Below, piece by piece: positions 5,993 to 13,714 of a DNA stretch of 14,258 bases. This stretch comes from Noviherbaspirillum_A sp963522035 (GTDB lineage: Bacteria > Pseudomonadota > Gammaproteobacteria > Burkholderiales > Burkholderiaceae_D). The stretch's first letter is position 1. Each line of letters begins with the position of its first letter. The stretch lies in the NCBI GenBank assembly GCA_963522035.1, contig CAUQYP010000102.1, positions 1 to 14,258 on the forward strand, read 5' to 3'. The position numbers and the translations under genes are program-made. The notes beneath the pieces are model-generated. The model ran no database searches. It was given only the letters and a program-made list of their open reading frames with translations, and was not told the DNA's origin.

Positions 5993-6541
5993 ATGGATAA
6001 CGCGAAATCAGAGCAGGAAAAAAAGGATGCTGGCACCGCCAACCCGGCCTTGCGCACCCCGACCGATCTCAAGCCGGAAGCAACCGGCGAGATTGCCAAT
6101 GCGCTCAATGCGGTGCTGGCCGATGTCTTCGCCCTTTACATGAAGACCAAGAATTTTCACTGGCACATGAGCGGGCCGCACTTCCGGGACTATCACCTGC
6201 TGCTGGACGACCAGGCGACCGAACTGTTTGCGATGACCGACCCGCTGGCGGAGCGTATCCGCAAGCTGGGCGGAAAGACGCTGCGCTCCATCGGCCACGT
6301 CTCGCGCCTGCAGCGGATACCGGATAACGACGCCGACTTCGTGGGGCCTTCCGACATGCTCGGCGAGCTTTGCGACAACAACCGCGCCCTCGCCGCCAGC
6401 CTGCGCGAGGCGCATGAGACCTGCGACGACAACAAGGACATCGCCACCGCCAGCCTGATCGAAAACTGGATAGACGAAACCGAGGAACGGACCTGGTTCC
6501 TGTTCGAGGCAGTGCGTGCGCCGGACAAGACCGGGCATTGA
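5993..6541 (+). CDS. dps: Dps family ferritin-like DNA-protection protein
   Basis: 182 residues, starting at an ATG 5 bases after GGAGAG. Dps proteins form 12-subunit shells that oxidise Fe(II) with H2O2 and store it, and some also bind DNA. The signature is intact: FHWHMSG (55-61), FRDYHLLLDDQATELFA (64-80), MTDPLAERIRKLGG (81-94). By alignment with Listeria Dps the inter-subunit ferroxidase ligands are H56, H68, D83 and E87, all present. The first 30 residues are polar and charged, as in Dps proteins whose tail contacts DNA. The protein ends WFLFEAVRAPDKTGH. It is monocistronic by layout, with about 283 bases on each side. Such genes are usually under OxyR or stationary-phase control, but I cannot point to a site here. 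Confidence 0.95.
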   Translation: MDNAKSEQEKKDAGTANPALRTPTDLKPEATGEIANALNAVLADVFALYMKTKNFHWHMSGPHFRDYHLLLDDQATELFAMTDPLAERIRKLGGKTLRSIGHVSRLQRIPDNDADFVGPSDMLGELCDNNRALAASLREAHETCDDNKDIATASLIENWIDETEERTWFLFEAVRAPDKTGH

Positions 6542-6596
6542 TCCGCGCCTGCGCTGGCGCAGCTAGGCACCAGCGCATGCGTAAAGGGCCAGCGAA

Positions 6597-6620
6597 GGCA
6601 GCGGCGCGCTCACCGCTGCC
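6597..6620. terminator. Hairpin downstream of dps
   Basis: GGCAGCGG (6597-6604), an 8-base loop, then CCGCTGCC (6613-6620): a perfect 8-bp stem 55 bases after the dps stop. No T run follows, so it may be a Rho-dependent or stabilising structure rather than an intrinsic terminator. A second weak stem (CTGTC 6688-6692 / GACAG 6703-6707), followed by ACAG repeats and a short T run, lies further on. Confidence 0.35.
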
Positions 6621-6763
6621 GGCGAAGACGGTTCGCTGCTGCACAGCGCGCCAGGGCGCAAAGGGCAGGTTCGGCTCGTTCCGCTGACTGTCGCCTTTTC
6701 ATGACAGACAGACAGGACTTTTGCGCCATTATTCGATTTTTATCAAGCGGCGGGCGCTTTCAG

Positions 6764-6791
6764 CAGACACGTTGTTGAGCGTCGCTATACT
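6764..6791 (+). promoter_or_regulatory. Candidate promoter of the small basic protein gene
   Basis: TATACT (6786-6791, five of six to consensus) is preceded, 16 bases upstream, by CAGACA (6764-6769, four of six). This would start a transcript near 6798, about 27 bases before the ATG at 6825. It supports the small downstream ORF being expressed. Confidence 0.45.
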
Positions 6792-6824
6792 CGACAAGCA
6801 CAAATTGCCTGAACGAGGAACAAG

Positions 6825-7082
6825 ATGGGTATCAAGCAGTTCCAGCGAGGAATGCGACATCGGTTCAAATATATTCAGCTGCGCCTGCGTCTGCAGGTAA
6901 GGCACATGGCCATGCACAAGAAGGCCAGTCAGGCCAGGCAGGCCAGCCTTACCCGCCAGTCGGTGCCCTTGCCACTTGCCGCCACGGACCGGTTGGACGA
7001 CGTAAGTGGCGCGCAAGCCGCCAATGACGCGCCCCACGCCTCGCTGCCGACGCTGCGGCGCAGCGTCAAGGCCACGCAGTAG
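6825..7082 (+). CDS. Small basic protein of unknown function
   Basis: 85 residues, strongly basic and Gln/Arg-rich (FKYIQLRLRLQVRH near 14-27, KKASQARQASLTRQ near 32-45), with a less charged Ala-rich second half. The ATG follows GAGGA by 7 bases and a promoter-like TATACT lies 34 bases upstream, which argues for a real gene. No signal peptide, membrane helix or domain is recognised. Codon third positions are GC-rich, like the neighbours, though less uniformly. It could be a small nucleic-acid-binding or stress-related protein; nothing in the sequence decides this. Confidence 0.55.
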   Translation: MGIKQFQRGMRHRFKYIQLRLRLQVRHMAMHKKASQARQASLTRQSVPLPLAATDRLDDVSGAQAANDAPHASLPTLRRSVKATQ

Positions 7083-7165
7083 CGGCTCCGCCTGAGCGGC
7101 GGTGTTATCGCATGCGGGTACGGGCCAGCGCCAGGTTAATCGAAGGACGACGCTGTCATTAACGG

Positions 7166-7193
7166 CCTGCTGTTTATAAAACAGTAAAGCAGG
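7166..7193 (-). terminator. Weak hairpin downstream of the H-NS gene
   Basis: CCTGCT (7166-7171) pairs with AGCAGG (7188-7193), and the inner bases can alternatively form CTGTTT-ATA-AAACAG (7170-7184). The structure lies just after the H-NS stop on the minus strand. No T run follows in that direction, so terminator status is uncertain. Confidence 0.3.
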
Positions 7194-7200
7194 TTCGCCG

Positions 7201-7791
7201 TCATGTGGACGCCGCTTCGCCGTTTTGTTGGCCTGCCGGTGCGGCCGCTTGCGCGACATTGGCCGCTGTTCGTCCGGACGGCTGCATGGCGTACTGTTCC
7301 GGCGCTCCGACGAACCATCCGGGACGGCGGCCGAGGCCAGACCATGTCTTGTCCGAATTCGGGTCCTTGTACTTGGCGGCGCGATTTGCACCGGCTTTTC
7401 CGGCAGATGCCGGCTTGCCCGATTTGGCGTTCCGGGCTTCGCTCACCGCGTTTCTTTCGGCCAGCTTGCGGCCGCGCTTGGCGCCAGGGCCGGAGACGGA
7501 TGCAGCGCCTTTAGCCTGGCCGCCATCACTGCCACTTTTTGGCTTGCGTCCGCGCCGCGGTTTATTTTCTGAAGCCGCTGCGGCTGGCGCTGGCGCTTGC
7601 AGTGCCGGCGCGCGCGCGCCTGCCCCCTGGTACTGGACGCGCAACGCATCGCGCGAACTGCCGACCGCGTCGATCTGGGCCAGCGCCTTCTCCAGTTCTT
7701 CCACCTGATGCGTCCACAGGCCCAGCACGCTGCGCGCATGGTCGAGGTCTGCCTGTATCAGCGACCGCGCTGTAATGAGATTGCTAGCCAT
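7201..7791 (-). CDS. H-NS family histone-like nucleoid-structuring protein with AT-hook-like linker
   Basis: 196 residues. The ATG at 7789-7791 sits 3 bases after GGAGGA, an excellent ribosome site, which rules out the longer frame to 7827. Residues 1-52 are a helical/coiled segment for oligomerisation (SLIQADLDHARSVLGLWTHQ, then EELEKALAQI). Residues 55-138 form a low-complexity Ala/Pro/Lys/Gly linker with two AT-hook-like clusters (RRGRKPK at 79-85 and KRGRK at 105-109). The H-NS DNA-binding motif is at 140-162, KYKDPNSDKTWSGLGRRPGWF. A further 34-residue Ala/Gln tail follows. The protein is longer than classical H-NS (about 135 residues) and Burkholderiales H-NS paralogues (about 100). It probably binds AT-rich DNA and silences genes. 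It is divergent from the MFS transporter, across an AT-richer intergenic region it might itself bind. Confidence 0.87.
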   Translation of the reverse strand: MASNLITARSLIQADLDHARSVLGLWTHQVEELEKALAQIDAVGSSRDALRVQYQGAGARAPALQAPAPAAAASENKPRRGRKPKSGSDGGQAKGAASVSGPGAKRGRKLAERNAVSEARNAKSGKPASAGKAGANRAAKYKDPNSDKTWSGLGRRPGWFVGAPEQYAMQPSGRTAANVAQAAAPAGQQNGEAAST

Positions 7792-8102
7792 ATTTCCTCC
7801 AGTTTGAATCGATGGGAACCTGCGCAATTAGCTTGCTGCTTTTTCAATTGCCAGATACTGCACGATCAGGCGAAGAATTGCAAAATCAATCATCTTTGCC
7901 GGATTAATGCGCTCCATTACGGCGTACCGCAAGGACAGCGAATTAATCGAAATGCAAGCGCATTGCAATGAATTCGCTGTTACGTCCAACCGGATAAAGC
8001 CAATTCGGACACAATGTTGCCGTTGCGCTGGAAAACGCGTTGGCTGTTATAACATTGCGCTCGAACGGCAACCACAAATAATGAAATCACGGAGGCAGTC
8101 AA
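7792..8102. other. Divergent intergenic region between the H-NS and MFS genes
   Basis: 311 bases, noticeably more AT-rich than the flanking genes. It holds the H-NS ribosome site (GGAGGA on the minus strand), a dyad TGCAA-N5-TTGCA (7953-7967), a possible weak promoter for the MFS gene (TTGCGC 8023-8028, 19 bases, TATAAC 8048-8053), and the MFS ribosome site GGAGG at 8091-8095. No gene is supported in it. Confidence 0.5.
7953..7967. promoter_or_regulatory. Dyad TGCAA-N5-TTGCA, candidate operator
   Basis: A perfect 5-base inverted repeat with the gap GCGCA, in the middle of the divergent region and 136 bases ahead of the MFS start. Its size and symmetry suit a dimeric repressor or activator, but no regulator gene adjoins it other than the H-NS gene. 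Confidence 0.3.
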
Positions 8103-9359
8103 GTGCAGGAGAAGAGCGAACAACGCTGGTACTTTGGATGGACGATCGTCGCAGCGGCAACCCTGTTGACATTGCTGACCGTGGGCATGCGGCTGGGCAT
8201 AGGACCGTTCTTCCTGCCCATGGTGAACGACCTTGGATTCAGCCGCAGCCTGCTGGCAGGCATCGTTGCCGTCGGCATGCTGTGTTATGGACTTGCCATG
8301 CCGCTCGCCGGCTACCTGGTCGGCAGGTACAGCACGCGGCTGGTGCTGATGCTGGGCACCGGCATCGTGCTGCTGTCCACCCTGGCCACGGTCACGGTGC
8401 GCAGCCCGCTGGCCTTCATGCTTGCCTTCGGCGTGTTCATGTCGGTCGGGCTGGCGTTCACGAGTCCGGTCGCGCTGACGCCGGTGATCAGCCGCTGGTT
8501 TAACCGGCAGCGCGGCATGGCGCTATTCTTCCTTTCCACCGGTTCGATGGCCGGCATGGCGATCATGACGCCGGTACTCACGCTGGCGATCGAATCGTTT
8601 GGCTGGCGCCAGACCCTGCTCGGCTTCGCAGCGGTGTTCGCCGTAGTGACAGTGCCGGCCGCGCTGTTCATCGTCCGTGACGACGCACCGCCCCATGCCG
8701 ACCTGCTGCCGGGACAGATTGCCGCGCTGCCGAAGGCAGCGGCGGGCATCGACGACAGCCTGCGCTTCGCCGACGCCATTCGCACTGCGCCGTTCTGGAT
8801 GATTTTTGCCGGGCTGTTTGTCTGCGGCTTCAGCATGAACCTGCTGGGCACGCACGGCATGCCCATGCTGATGGACCACGGTTTCGATGCGACGACCAGC
8901 TCGCTGGGCATTGGACTGATCGGCCTCGTGGCGATCGTGGGAACCCAGTTGCTCGGACGGGTAGCGGACAAGCTGCAGCGCCGGAATATCCTGGCCTTGA
9001 TCTATGCGATACGCGGGCTGGGTTTCTTCGCGCTGATGGTGGTCGGCACGCACTGGGAGCTTTACGGAACCGCCACGATCGGCGGCCTGGTGTGGGCAGG
9101 CAGCATCGCGCTGTCTTCCGCCATCCTGGCGGACGTATATGGCGTGCGTCTGGTCGGCATCCTGTATGGCTGGGCCTACCTCGGGCACCAGCTTGGCGCC
9201 ACGCTGAGTTCATGGCTGGGTGGATGGGGCTATGAAGTGTTCGGCAGCCACTGGCCTGCATTCGGCAGCGCCGGCGTGCTGCTGCTGGCGGCCGCGGCGC
9301 TTTCCCTGCAATTGCCGCGCAAGGGTGCGGCGATGCTTACCCGACGCCTCGTTGCATGA
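8103..9359 (+). CDS. MFS transporter, OxlT/monocarboxylate-like (12 TM)
   Basis: A 418-residue inner-membrane protein starting with GTG, 7 bases after GGAGG; the next in-frame ATG (residue 29) lies inside the first helix. Twelve hydrophobic helices fall in two groups of six, split by a hydrophilic loop at about 192-228. Family marks are GYLVGRYSTRLVLML (70-84, the loop 2-3 motif), RWFNRQRGMALFFLSTGSMAG (131-151, the loop 4-5 and helix 5 region typical of oxalate/formate and monocarboxylate MFS porters) and GRVADKLQRRNIL (285-297). It therefore most likely moves a small organic acid anion, but the substrate cannot be read. No catabolic enzymes adjoin it. It is convergent with the GGDEF/EAL gene, leaving 40 bases. 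Confidence 0.9.
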   Translation: MQEKSEQRWYFGWTIVAAATLLTLLTVGMRLGIGPFFLPMVNDLGFSRSLLAGIVAVGMLCYGLAMPLAGYLVGRYSTRLVLMLGTGIVLLSTLATVTVRSPLAFMLAFGVFMSVGLAFTSPVALTPVISRWFNRQRGMALFFLSTGSMAGMAIMTPVLTLAIESFGWRQTLLGFAAVFAVVTVPAALFIVRDDAPPHADLLPGQIAALPKAAAGIDDSLRFADAIRTAPFWMIFAGLFVCGFSMNLLGTHGMPMLMDHGFDATTSSLGIGLIGLVAIVGTQLLGRVADKLQRRNILALIYAIRGLGFFALMVVGTHWELYGTATIGGLVWAGSIALSSAILADVYGVRLVGILYGWAYLGHQLGATLSSWLGGWGYEVFGSHWPAFGSAGVLLLAAAALSLQLPRKGAAMLTRRLVA

Positions 9360-9364
9360 GCCTG

Positions 9365-9379
9365 CCCGGCGTTGCCGGG
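9365..9379. terminator. Short hairpin between convergent genes
   Basis: CCCGGC-gtt-GCCGGG, a perfect 6-bp stem in the 40-base gap between the MFS stop and the GGDEF/EAL stop. The location suits a two-way terminator, but neither side has a T run, so this is tentative. Confidence 0.35.
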
Positions 9380-9399
9380 AGCGAGCGCGGCATTGCGCT

Positions 9400-12141
9400 T
9401 CAGGGAAAGAGGAACCGGCGGACGAGGAGCGCGGCCGCCGCGTCTTCCGCAACCGGCCTTGACACGTAATAGCCCTGCACCTCGTCGCACGCGTGGCGCT
9501 GCAGCGCCTGCAGCTGTTCTGCCGTTTCGACGCCTTCCGCCACGATCCGCATGCCGAATGCGCGGGCAATCGACACGATCGCCGTAAATAGCGCACGGTC
9601 GTCCTCGCCGTTGAGCAGGCGCGACGTGAAGGCGCGGTCGATCTTGATGCCGTCCATGCGCAGCCGCTTCAGTTCAGCCAGGCAGGAATAGCCGGTGCCA
9701 AAGTCGTCGACGTAAAGGTCGATGCCGAGCGCCTGGATGTCGGCCAGCGCCGCAACGGCGGTGTTCCCCTCGCCCATGGTCGCCGACTCGGTGATCTCGA
9801 CTTCGAGCAGCGCGGCCTCCAGCCCATAGCGCTGGAGAGCCGATGCAAGCAGAGCGCTGACTTCCCCGGTGCAGATCTGGTATGCGGACACGTTCACCGA
9901 CACGGGCACGACCTGAAGGCCCTGCTTCTTCCAGCCCGCCAGGCGCTTGCACGCCATCTCGATGACCTGCGCGCCCAGGGGCACGATGATGCCGGTTTCT
10001 TCCGCGAGCGGGATGAATTCGTTAGGCGCGAGCAGGCCATGCACCGGATGCATCCAGCGCACCAGCGCTTCCATGCTGGTCAGTTCGCCGGTCATGGCGT
10101 TCACCCTGGGCTGGTAGTGGAGCACCAGCTCGTCGTTGCCTATCGCATGCTTCAGTTCCGCTTCCAGGCGCAGCCGGCTCAGCCGCCGACGGGACAGGTC
10201 GGGTTCGAAGTAGCGGTAGGTGCCCTTGCCGCTGGACTTGACCGAATACATGGCGATGTCGGCATGGCGCAGCAAGGTGTCGCCGTCCTGGCCGTCGGCC
10301 GGGTAAAGGCTGATGCCGATGGACGCCTTGACCGAATGCGTCTGGCCGCCTTCCTCCACCTGGAACGGTTCCGCCAGCGTGGCGATGATGCGTTCGGCCA
10401 GTGCGGTCACGTCGTCGCGTCCGTTCGCGCTCTCCACGATGATGGTGAACTCGTCGCCGCCCAGCCGCGCAATCTTGTCCTGTGGACGGATTACTGCGCA
10501 AAGGCGCAGGCCCGCGGCTTTCAATAGCGTGTCGCCTGCAACATGCCCGACGGTGTCGTTGATATTCTTGAAATCGTCCAGGTCGGCGAACAGCACGGCC
10601 AGCATGGCGCCCTTCTTCGCCGCGTTGGCGACCGCCTCGGGCAGGTAGGCGGTGAGCCAGTGCCGGTTGGGCAGCATGGTGACCGGGTCGGTATTGGCAA
10701 GGTGCGCCATTTCCTGCTGGTGCGTCTTGCTGTCGGTAATGTCGCGCAAGGTGACGGCGAGGCAGCCACCCGTGCGGATCAGCCGCCGGTGCAGCCACTG
10801 CGCCGGCCGATGGTCGCGGGGAGGAACGAACATTTCATCTTCGTGAAAACCGTTAGCCATCGCCATCCGGCAGGCGGGAAACATGGTGGTGCTGAACAGG
10901 ACAGGCAGTATGGTCGACAGCTTGCTGCCTATTAACGCCTGGCGCGGAAGGCCGCGGTAGGCAGCGCCGCGCTCATTGCAGTCCTCGATCAGGAAGTCGA
11001 CGACGCCGTCGTCAGGACCAGCCAGCGCGCGCAGCATGTAGAAGCCTTCGCGCGCATTCTCGGTCGCCAGCCGGTAGGCTTCATGCACTTCGCGGGAATG
11101 ATGATTCTTCCAGACCCGGCGGGCAGAATGGGAGATGCCGAAGCCAGTCAGCAGCAGCAGGCCCAGCGTGCCGGCGCCGGCAAACAGCAGCAGCTCGTGC
11201 TCGCTTACGGCCTGTGCGGCAAGCTGGCTGTTCTCGGACAGGCCGACCAGCGACACGACCTGGTAAGTCCGCGCGTTCTGCCAGGCGAGGATGCGTTCCT
11301 TGCCATCGGCAAACCAGTCCGCCGGCGCGCGCAGGTTGCCCGAGCTTTCGGCAAGCTTCGCGTTGCTGCCAACCAGGAGCGGCGACGAGAGCGCGACGCC
11401 CGCCTGCCTCGCGGCAAAGAACACGCCGTCCCTGCGCTGCACTGCCATGAAGTCGTCCGGGCCCAGGTTGGTATCGTCCGACAGGGACAGCAGGTTGCGC
11501 GGTTCGACTGCGACCACCACCACGCCGGCAAAGCTGCCGTCCGGCGCGTTGAGGCGACGCGAAAGGAAAATCACGCGGCGCTTGAGCATGCTGATCATCG
11601 GTTCCGAAATCGACAGGCCGAGTTGCGGATCTGCTGCGTGGGCCGTGAAATAGGGTCGATGCGCAATGCTGCCAGACTGTTTTTTGCCCAGCACGGTGCT
11701 AGTGACGGTACGGCCGGCCTCATTGAATATGGTGACGCTCAGGTCCGTGGACTTGGGCACGAGACCCGCACGCACCTGCTCTTCAAGATCCACCGCGCCG
11801 CCGGTTTTTTGCCAGTGATACACCAGGCTCAGCATCAGGTAGTCGATCTGGCCGATTGAACGTTCGACCTGCTCGCTGCCTGCCCGCGCTTGCGCGGCAG
11901 CGCTCAGAAAAAGCTTGTCTTGCAGGACTTCCTTGTCATGGGCGATCAGCCAGGTCACCCAGACCCACAGCACAGCGGTGAGAATAATAAAAATCAGTGG
12001 CCAGTGCGCGAGCGCACGCGCGTTCCGGCGCAGGAACAATGCCTTCCCCTGAAAATTATTCTGGCCGGTGCGGCGTAGCAGTGAAACGGGCATCGTCAAG
12101 CGCATGGGCTGTATGCAGGCAGTCACCTCCGAATGTGACAT
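9400..12141 (-). CDS. Membrane sensor dCache-like/PAS/GGDEF/EAL protein (c-di-GMP synthesis and/or hydrolysis)
   Basis: 913 residues. TM1 is at about 47-67, a periplasmic Cache-like sensor at 68-315 (HRPYF at 161-165, typical of double-Cache domains), TM2 at 316-337, a PAS-like segment at about 352-475, GGDEF at about 480-648 and EAL at about 655-905. The cyclase site GGDEF is intact at 561-565, and an inhibitory RxxD site (RPQD 552-555) sits exactly 5 residues before it. The phosphodiesterase set is complete: EAL 691-693, N750, E782/E785 (EITE), D812/D813 (VDDFGTGYS), K833 (KID), E869 and E872 (AEGVET) and Q889 (QGYYVSRP). Both activities are therefore possible in principle, and which dominates cannot be read. 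The start is uncertain: ATG 12141 lies 12 bases after AAGGAAA, with alternatives at residues 13 and 17. The gene lies 198 bases downstream of the histidine kinase gene, same strand. Confidence 0.93.
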   Translation of the reverse strand: MSHSEVTACIQPMRLTMPVSLLRRTGQNNFQGKALFLRRNARALAHWPLIFIILTAVLWVWVTWLIAHDKEVLQDKLFLSAAAQARAGSEQVERSIGQIDYLMLSLVYHWQKTGGAVDLEEQVRAGLVPKSTDLSVTIFNEAGRTVTSTVLGKKQSGSIAHRPYFTAHAADPQLGLSISEPMISMLKRRVIFLSRRLNAPDGSFAGVVVVAVEPRNLLSLSDDTNLGPDDFMAVQRRDGVFFAARQAGVALSSPLLVGSNAKLAESSGNLRAPADWFADGKERILAWQNARTYQVVSLVGLSENSQLAAQAVSEHELLLFAGAGTLGLLLLTGFGISHSARRVWKNHHSREVHEAYRLATENAREGFYMLRALAGPDDGVVDFLIEDCNERGAAYRGLPRQALIGSKLSTILPVLFSTTMFPACRMAMANGFHEDEMFVPPRDHRPAQWLHRRLIRTGGCLAVTLRDITDSKTHQQEMAHLANTDPVTMLPNRHWLTAYLPEAVANAAKKGAMLAVLFADLDDFKNINDTVGHVAGDTLLKAAGLRLCAVIRPQDKIARLGGDEFTIIVESANGRDDVTALAERIIATLAEPFQVEEGGQTHSVKASIGISLYPADGQDGDTLLRHADIAMYSVKSSGKGTYRYFEPDLSRRRLSRLRLEAELKHAIGNDELVLHYQPRVNAMTGELTSMEALVRWMHPVHGLLAPNEFIPLAEETGIIVPLGAQVIEMACKRLAGWKKQGLQVVPVSVNVSAYQICTGEVSALLASALQRYGLEAALLEVEITESATMGEGNTAVAALADIQALGIDLYVDDFGTGYSCLAELKRLRMDGIKIDRAFTSRLLNGEDDRALFTAIVSIARAFGMRIVAEGVETAEQLQALQRHACDEVQGYYVSRPVAEDAAAALLVRRFLFP

Positions 12142-12339
12142 GCCACGAGCATTTCCTTTTCACATTGGCTGTTCCGATGATACTGGGCAGTAAGGGGGAA
12201 GTGCCTCGCAGATTTATAGAAACATTGCGCAAAATTAAGAAGCCGGCCTGAAATAATCTCGCTGGAAGCGAAGTTGTGGCAGGCACAGCGCGCTAGGCCA
12301 GATTGCGGTTTCCGGCAGCCTGCCACGCGCGAGCGGGAG
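12142..12339. other. Gap between the kinase stop and the GGDEF/EAL start, with a long dyad
   Basis: 198 bases. A perfect 9-base inverted repeat, GTGGCAGGC (12276-12284) and GCCTGCCAC (12318-12326), with a 33-base loop lies just after the kinase stop and may end its transcript, though no T run follows. Towards the GGDEF/EAL gene there is an AT-richer stretch with TATAAA (minus strand, 12213-12218) but no good -35. The gene may thus have its own weak promoter. Confidence 0.4.
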
Positions 12340-13548
12340 TCAAGGCCGCGCCAGCTGGCGCCGCTCGATGAAGCTCGTACCGAATACGATAAAACTAAAG
12401 GTGACTGCCGCGTCGGTCTGGCGAATGCTGACGGTGCCGCGGTGCGATTGGGCAATCTGGGAGACGATGAACAGGCCCAAACCGAGGCCCTGGTGGGCCG
12501 ATTTGTCCGGTCCGCGCCAGAACGGCTTGAAAAACTGGCGCGTGGTTTCGTCGGGAATCGGCGATCCGGCATTGGAGACGTCGAGCCGGAAGACGCCATT
12601 GGTCAGCACGGCGGACACGTCGATCGGATACTGCGGGTCGCCATGAACCAGCGCATTTTTCAGCAGGTTCGACAGCAGCTGACCGATGCGGCCAGCGTCG
12701 CATAGCAGGCCGATATTCGGCTGTAACAGCGCGTTGATCGCGCGGTCCGGATAGAGCGCGCGCAGCTCGCCGATCACCTGTTCCAAAACCAGTTCCAGGT
12801 GCATCTCGTGGCGCAGGTCGAGCGAAATGCCCCCGCCCATCCGGCCCCGGGTGAAATCGACGACGTCGTCCACCAGTGCCGCCATCCGCTGCGCGCTGCG
12901 GTGTATGCGGTCGAAGACCGGCAGCAATGCCACGTCCGTGCTCCGCCGCCTTGCCAGTTCGACGCCGCCCAGGATCGATCCCAGTGGCGTACGAAGGTCG
13001 TGTCCGAGGACGGCAATGAACTGCTCCCGCAGTTCGGACGTCTGCTGCTCGTCCAAAAGCAGCCGGTGGGTTTCGGTCAATTTCTGCTCGCTTGCGAGCT
13101 GGGTAGAAATCAGCTGCGCGAACAGCGCCATGGTGGAACGGATATTGGGTGCCGACAGCATGGCCGGCTTGGGGTCCAGCCCACACAGCGTGCCGAAATA
13201 CTCGCCGTTCGGGCGAAAAATGGGCACGGATAGATAACTTTGAAAGCCGTAGATCCTGGGGGTATGGTGATCGCGGTAGGTTTCATCGTCGCTGACGCAG
13301 TCGATGATGACCGCCTCCCTGGTGTCGCGCACGACGGCGCACAAGGTAGTCGTTACGTCCAGGGTGTCGCCGACCTTGAGTCCGAAGTCAAGATTATCGA
13401 GAACGGCGCAGGTGGTCCAGGTGTCTTCGGTGACGCGGGCGATGCAGACGAAGCCAAGCCCAGTCGTTGCGGCCACGGTTTCAAGCAGGGTCGGCACGGC
13501 GCTGATGGCCTGCACTGAAGCAATATCGTGTTGGAAGGACAGGGGCAT
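12340..13548 (-). CDS. Orphan GAF-domain sensor histidine kinase
   Basis: A soluble 402-residue protein with no membrane helix. A GAF domain (about 15-155; YLSVPIF 105-111, GTLCGLD 119-125) comes first, then a short coil. The HisKA dimerisation domain has the H-box VLGHDLRTPLGSI (phospho-accepting H183), and the HATPase_c domain runs from about 250 to 392. ATP-site boxes are visible: N-box NLLKNAL (N298), a G1-like box VSNAGSPIP with Asn where many kinases have Asp (a variant common in bacteriophytochrome-like kinases), F-box FFKPFWRG and G2 GLGLGLF (354-360). The GAF has no obvious chromophore cysteine motif, so the signal is unknown. No response regulator lies in the window. The start at 13546-13548 has no strong ribosome site but begins right before the GAF domain. 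Confidence 0.92.
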   Translation of the reverse strand: MPLSFQHDIASVQAISAVPTLLETVAATTGLGFVCIARVTEDTWTTCAVLDNLDFGLKVGDTLDVTTTLCAVVRDTREAVIIDCVSDDETYRDHHTPRIYGFQSYLSVPIFRPNGEYFGTLCGLDPKPAMLSAPNIRSTMALFAQLISTQLASEQKLTETHRLLLDEQQTSELREQFIAVLGHDLRTPLGSILGGVELARRRSTDVALLPVFDRIHRSAQRMAALVDDVVDFTRGRMGGGISLDLRHEMHLELVLEQVIGELRALYPDRAINALLQPNIGLLCDAGRIGQLLSNLLKNALVHGDPQYPIDVSAVLTNGVFRLDVSNAGSPIPDETTRQFFKPFWRGPDKSAHQGLGLGLFIVSQIAQSHRGTVSIRQTDAAVTFSFIVFGTSFIERRQLARP

Positions 13549-13581
13549 GAGGTGCGGTTTGCTTCAGGAGGAATGTAGGCC

Positions 13582-13610
13582 ATTATCCGCCCATTATTGC
13601 CGGCGTTCAA
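13582..13610 (-). promoter_or_regulatory. Candidate sigma-70 promoter of the histidine kinase gene
   Basis: On the minus strand, TTGAAC (13605-13610) and GATAAT (13582-13587) are separated by exactly 17 bases. The -35 keeps TTGA and the -10 matches five of six. The transcript would start near 13575, about 27 bases ahead of the kinase ATG. Confidence 0.5.
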
Positions 13611-13645
13611 TGCATTAAATGGCAGAATGGCTGGCAATTCCATGG

Positions 13646-13675
13646 TTGATGATAGGGATAACGGCTCCATATTAA
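13646..13675 (+). promoter_or_regulatory. Weak candidate promoter of the small divergent gene
   Basis: TTGATG (13646-13651) and TATTAA (13670-13675) are separated by 18 bases, each matching four of six consensus positions. The position, about 40 bases before the ATG at 13715, is suitable. Confidence 0.3.
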
Positions 13676-13714
13676 ATCCATTCGGCGCATTGCCAGGAAA
13701 GGCTTCGACAGACC

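Noticed and set aside
6729..7391. Minus-strand frame of about 220 codons spanning the small basic gene and the H-NS 3' end
   Set aside because: No ribosome site and a mixed composition. It overlaps two better-supported genes.
13571..13578. Ribosome-site-like AGGAGG followed by ATG on the plus strand near the kinase promoter
   Set aside because: The ATG is followed immediately by TAG, so there is no coding sequence.
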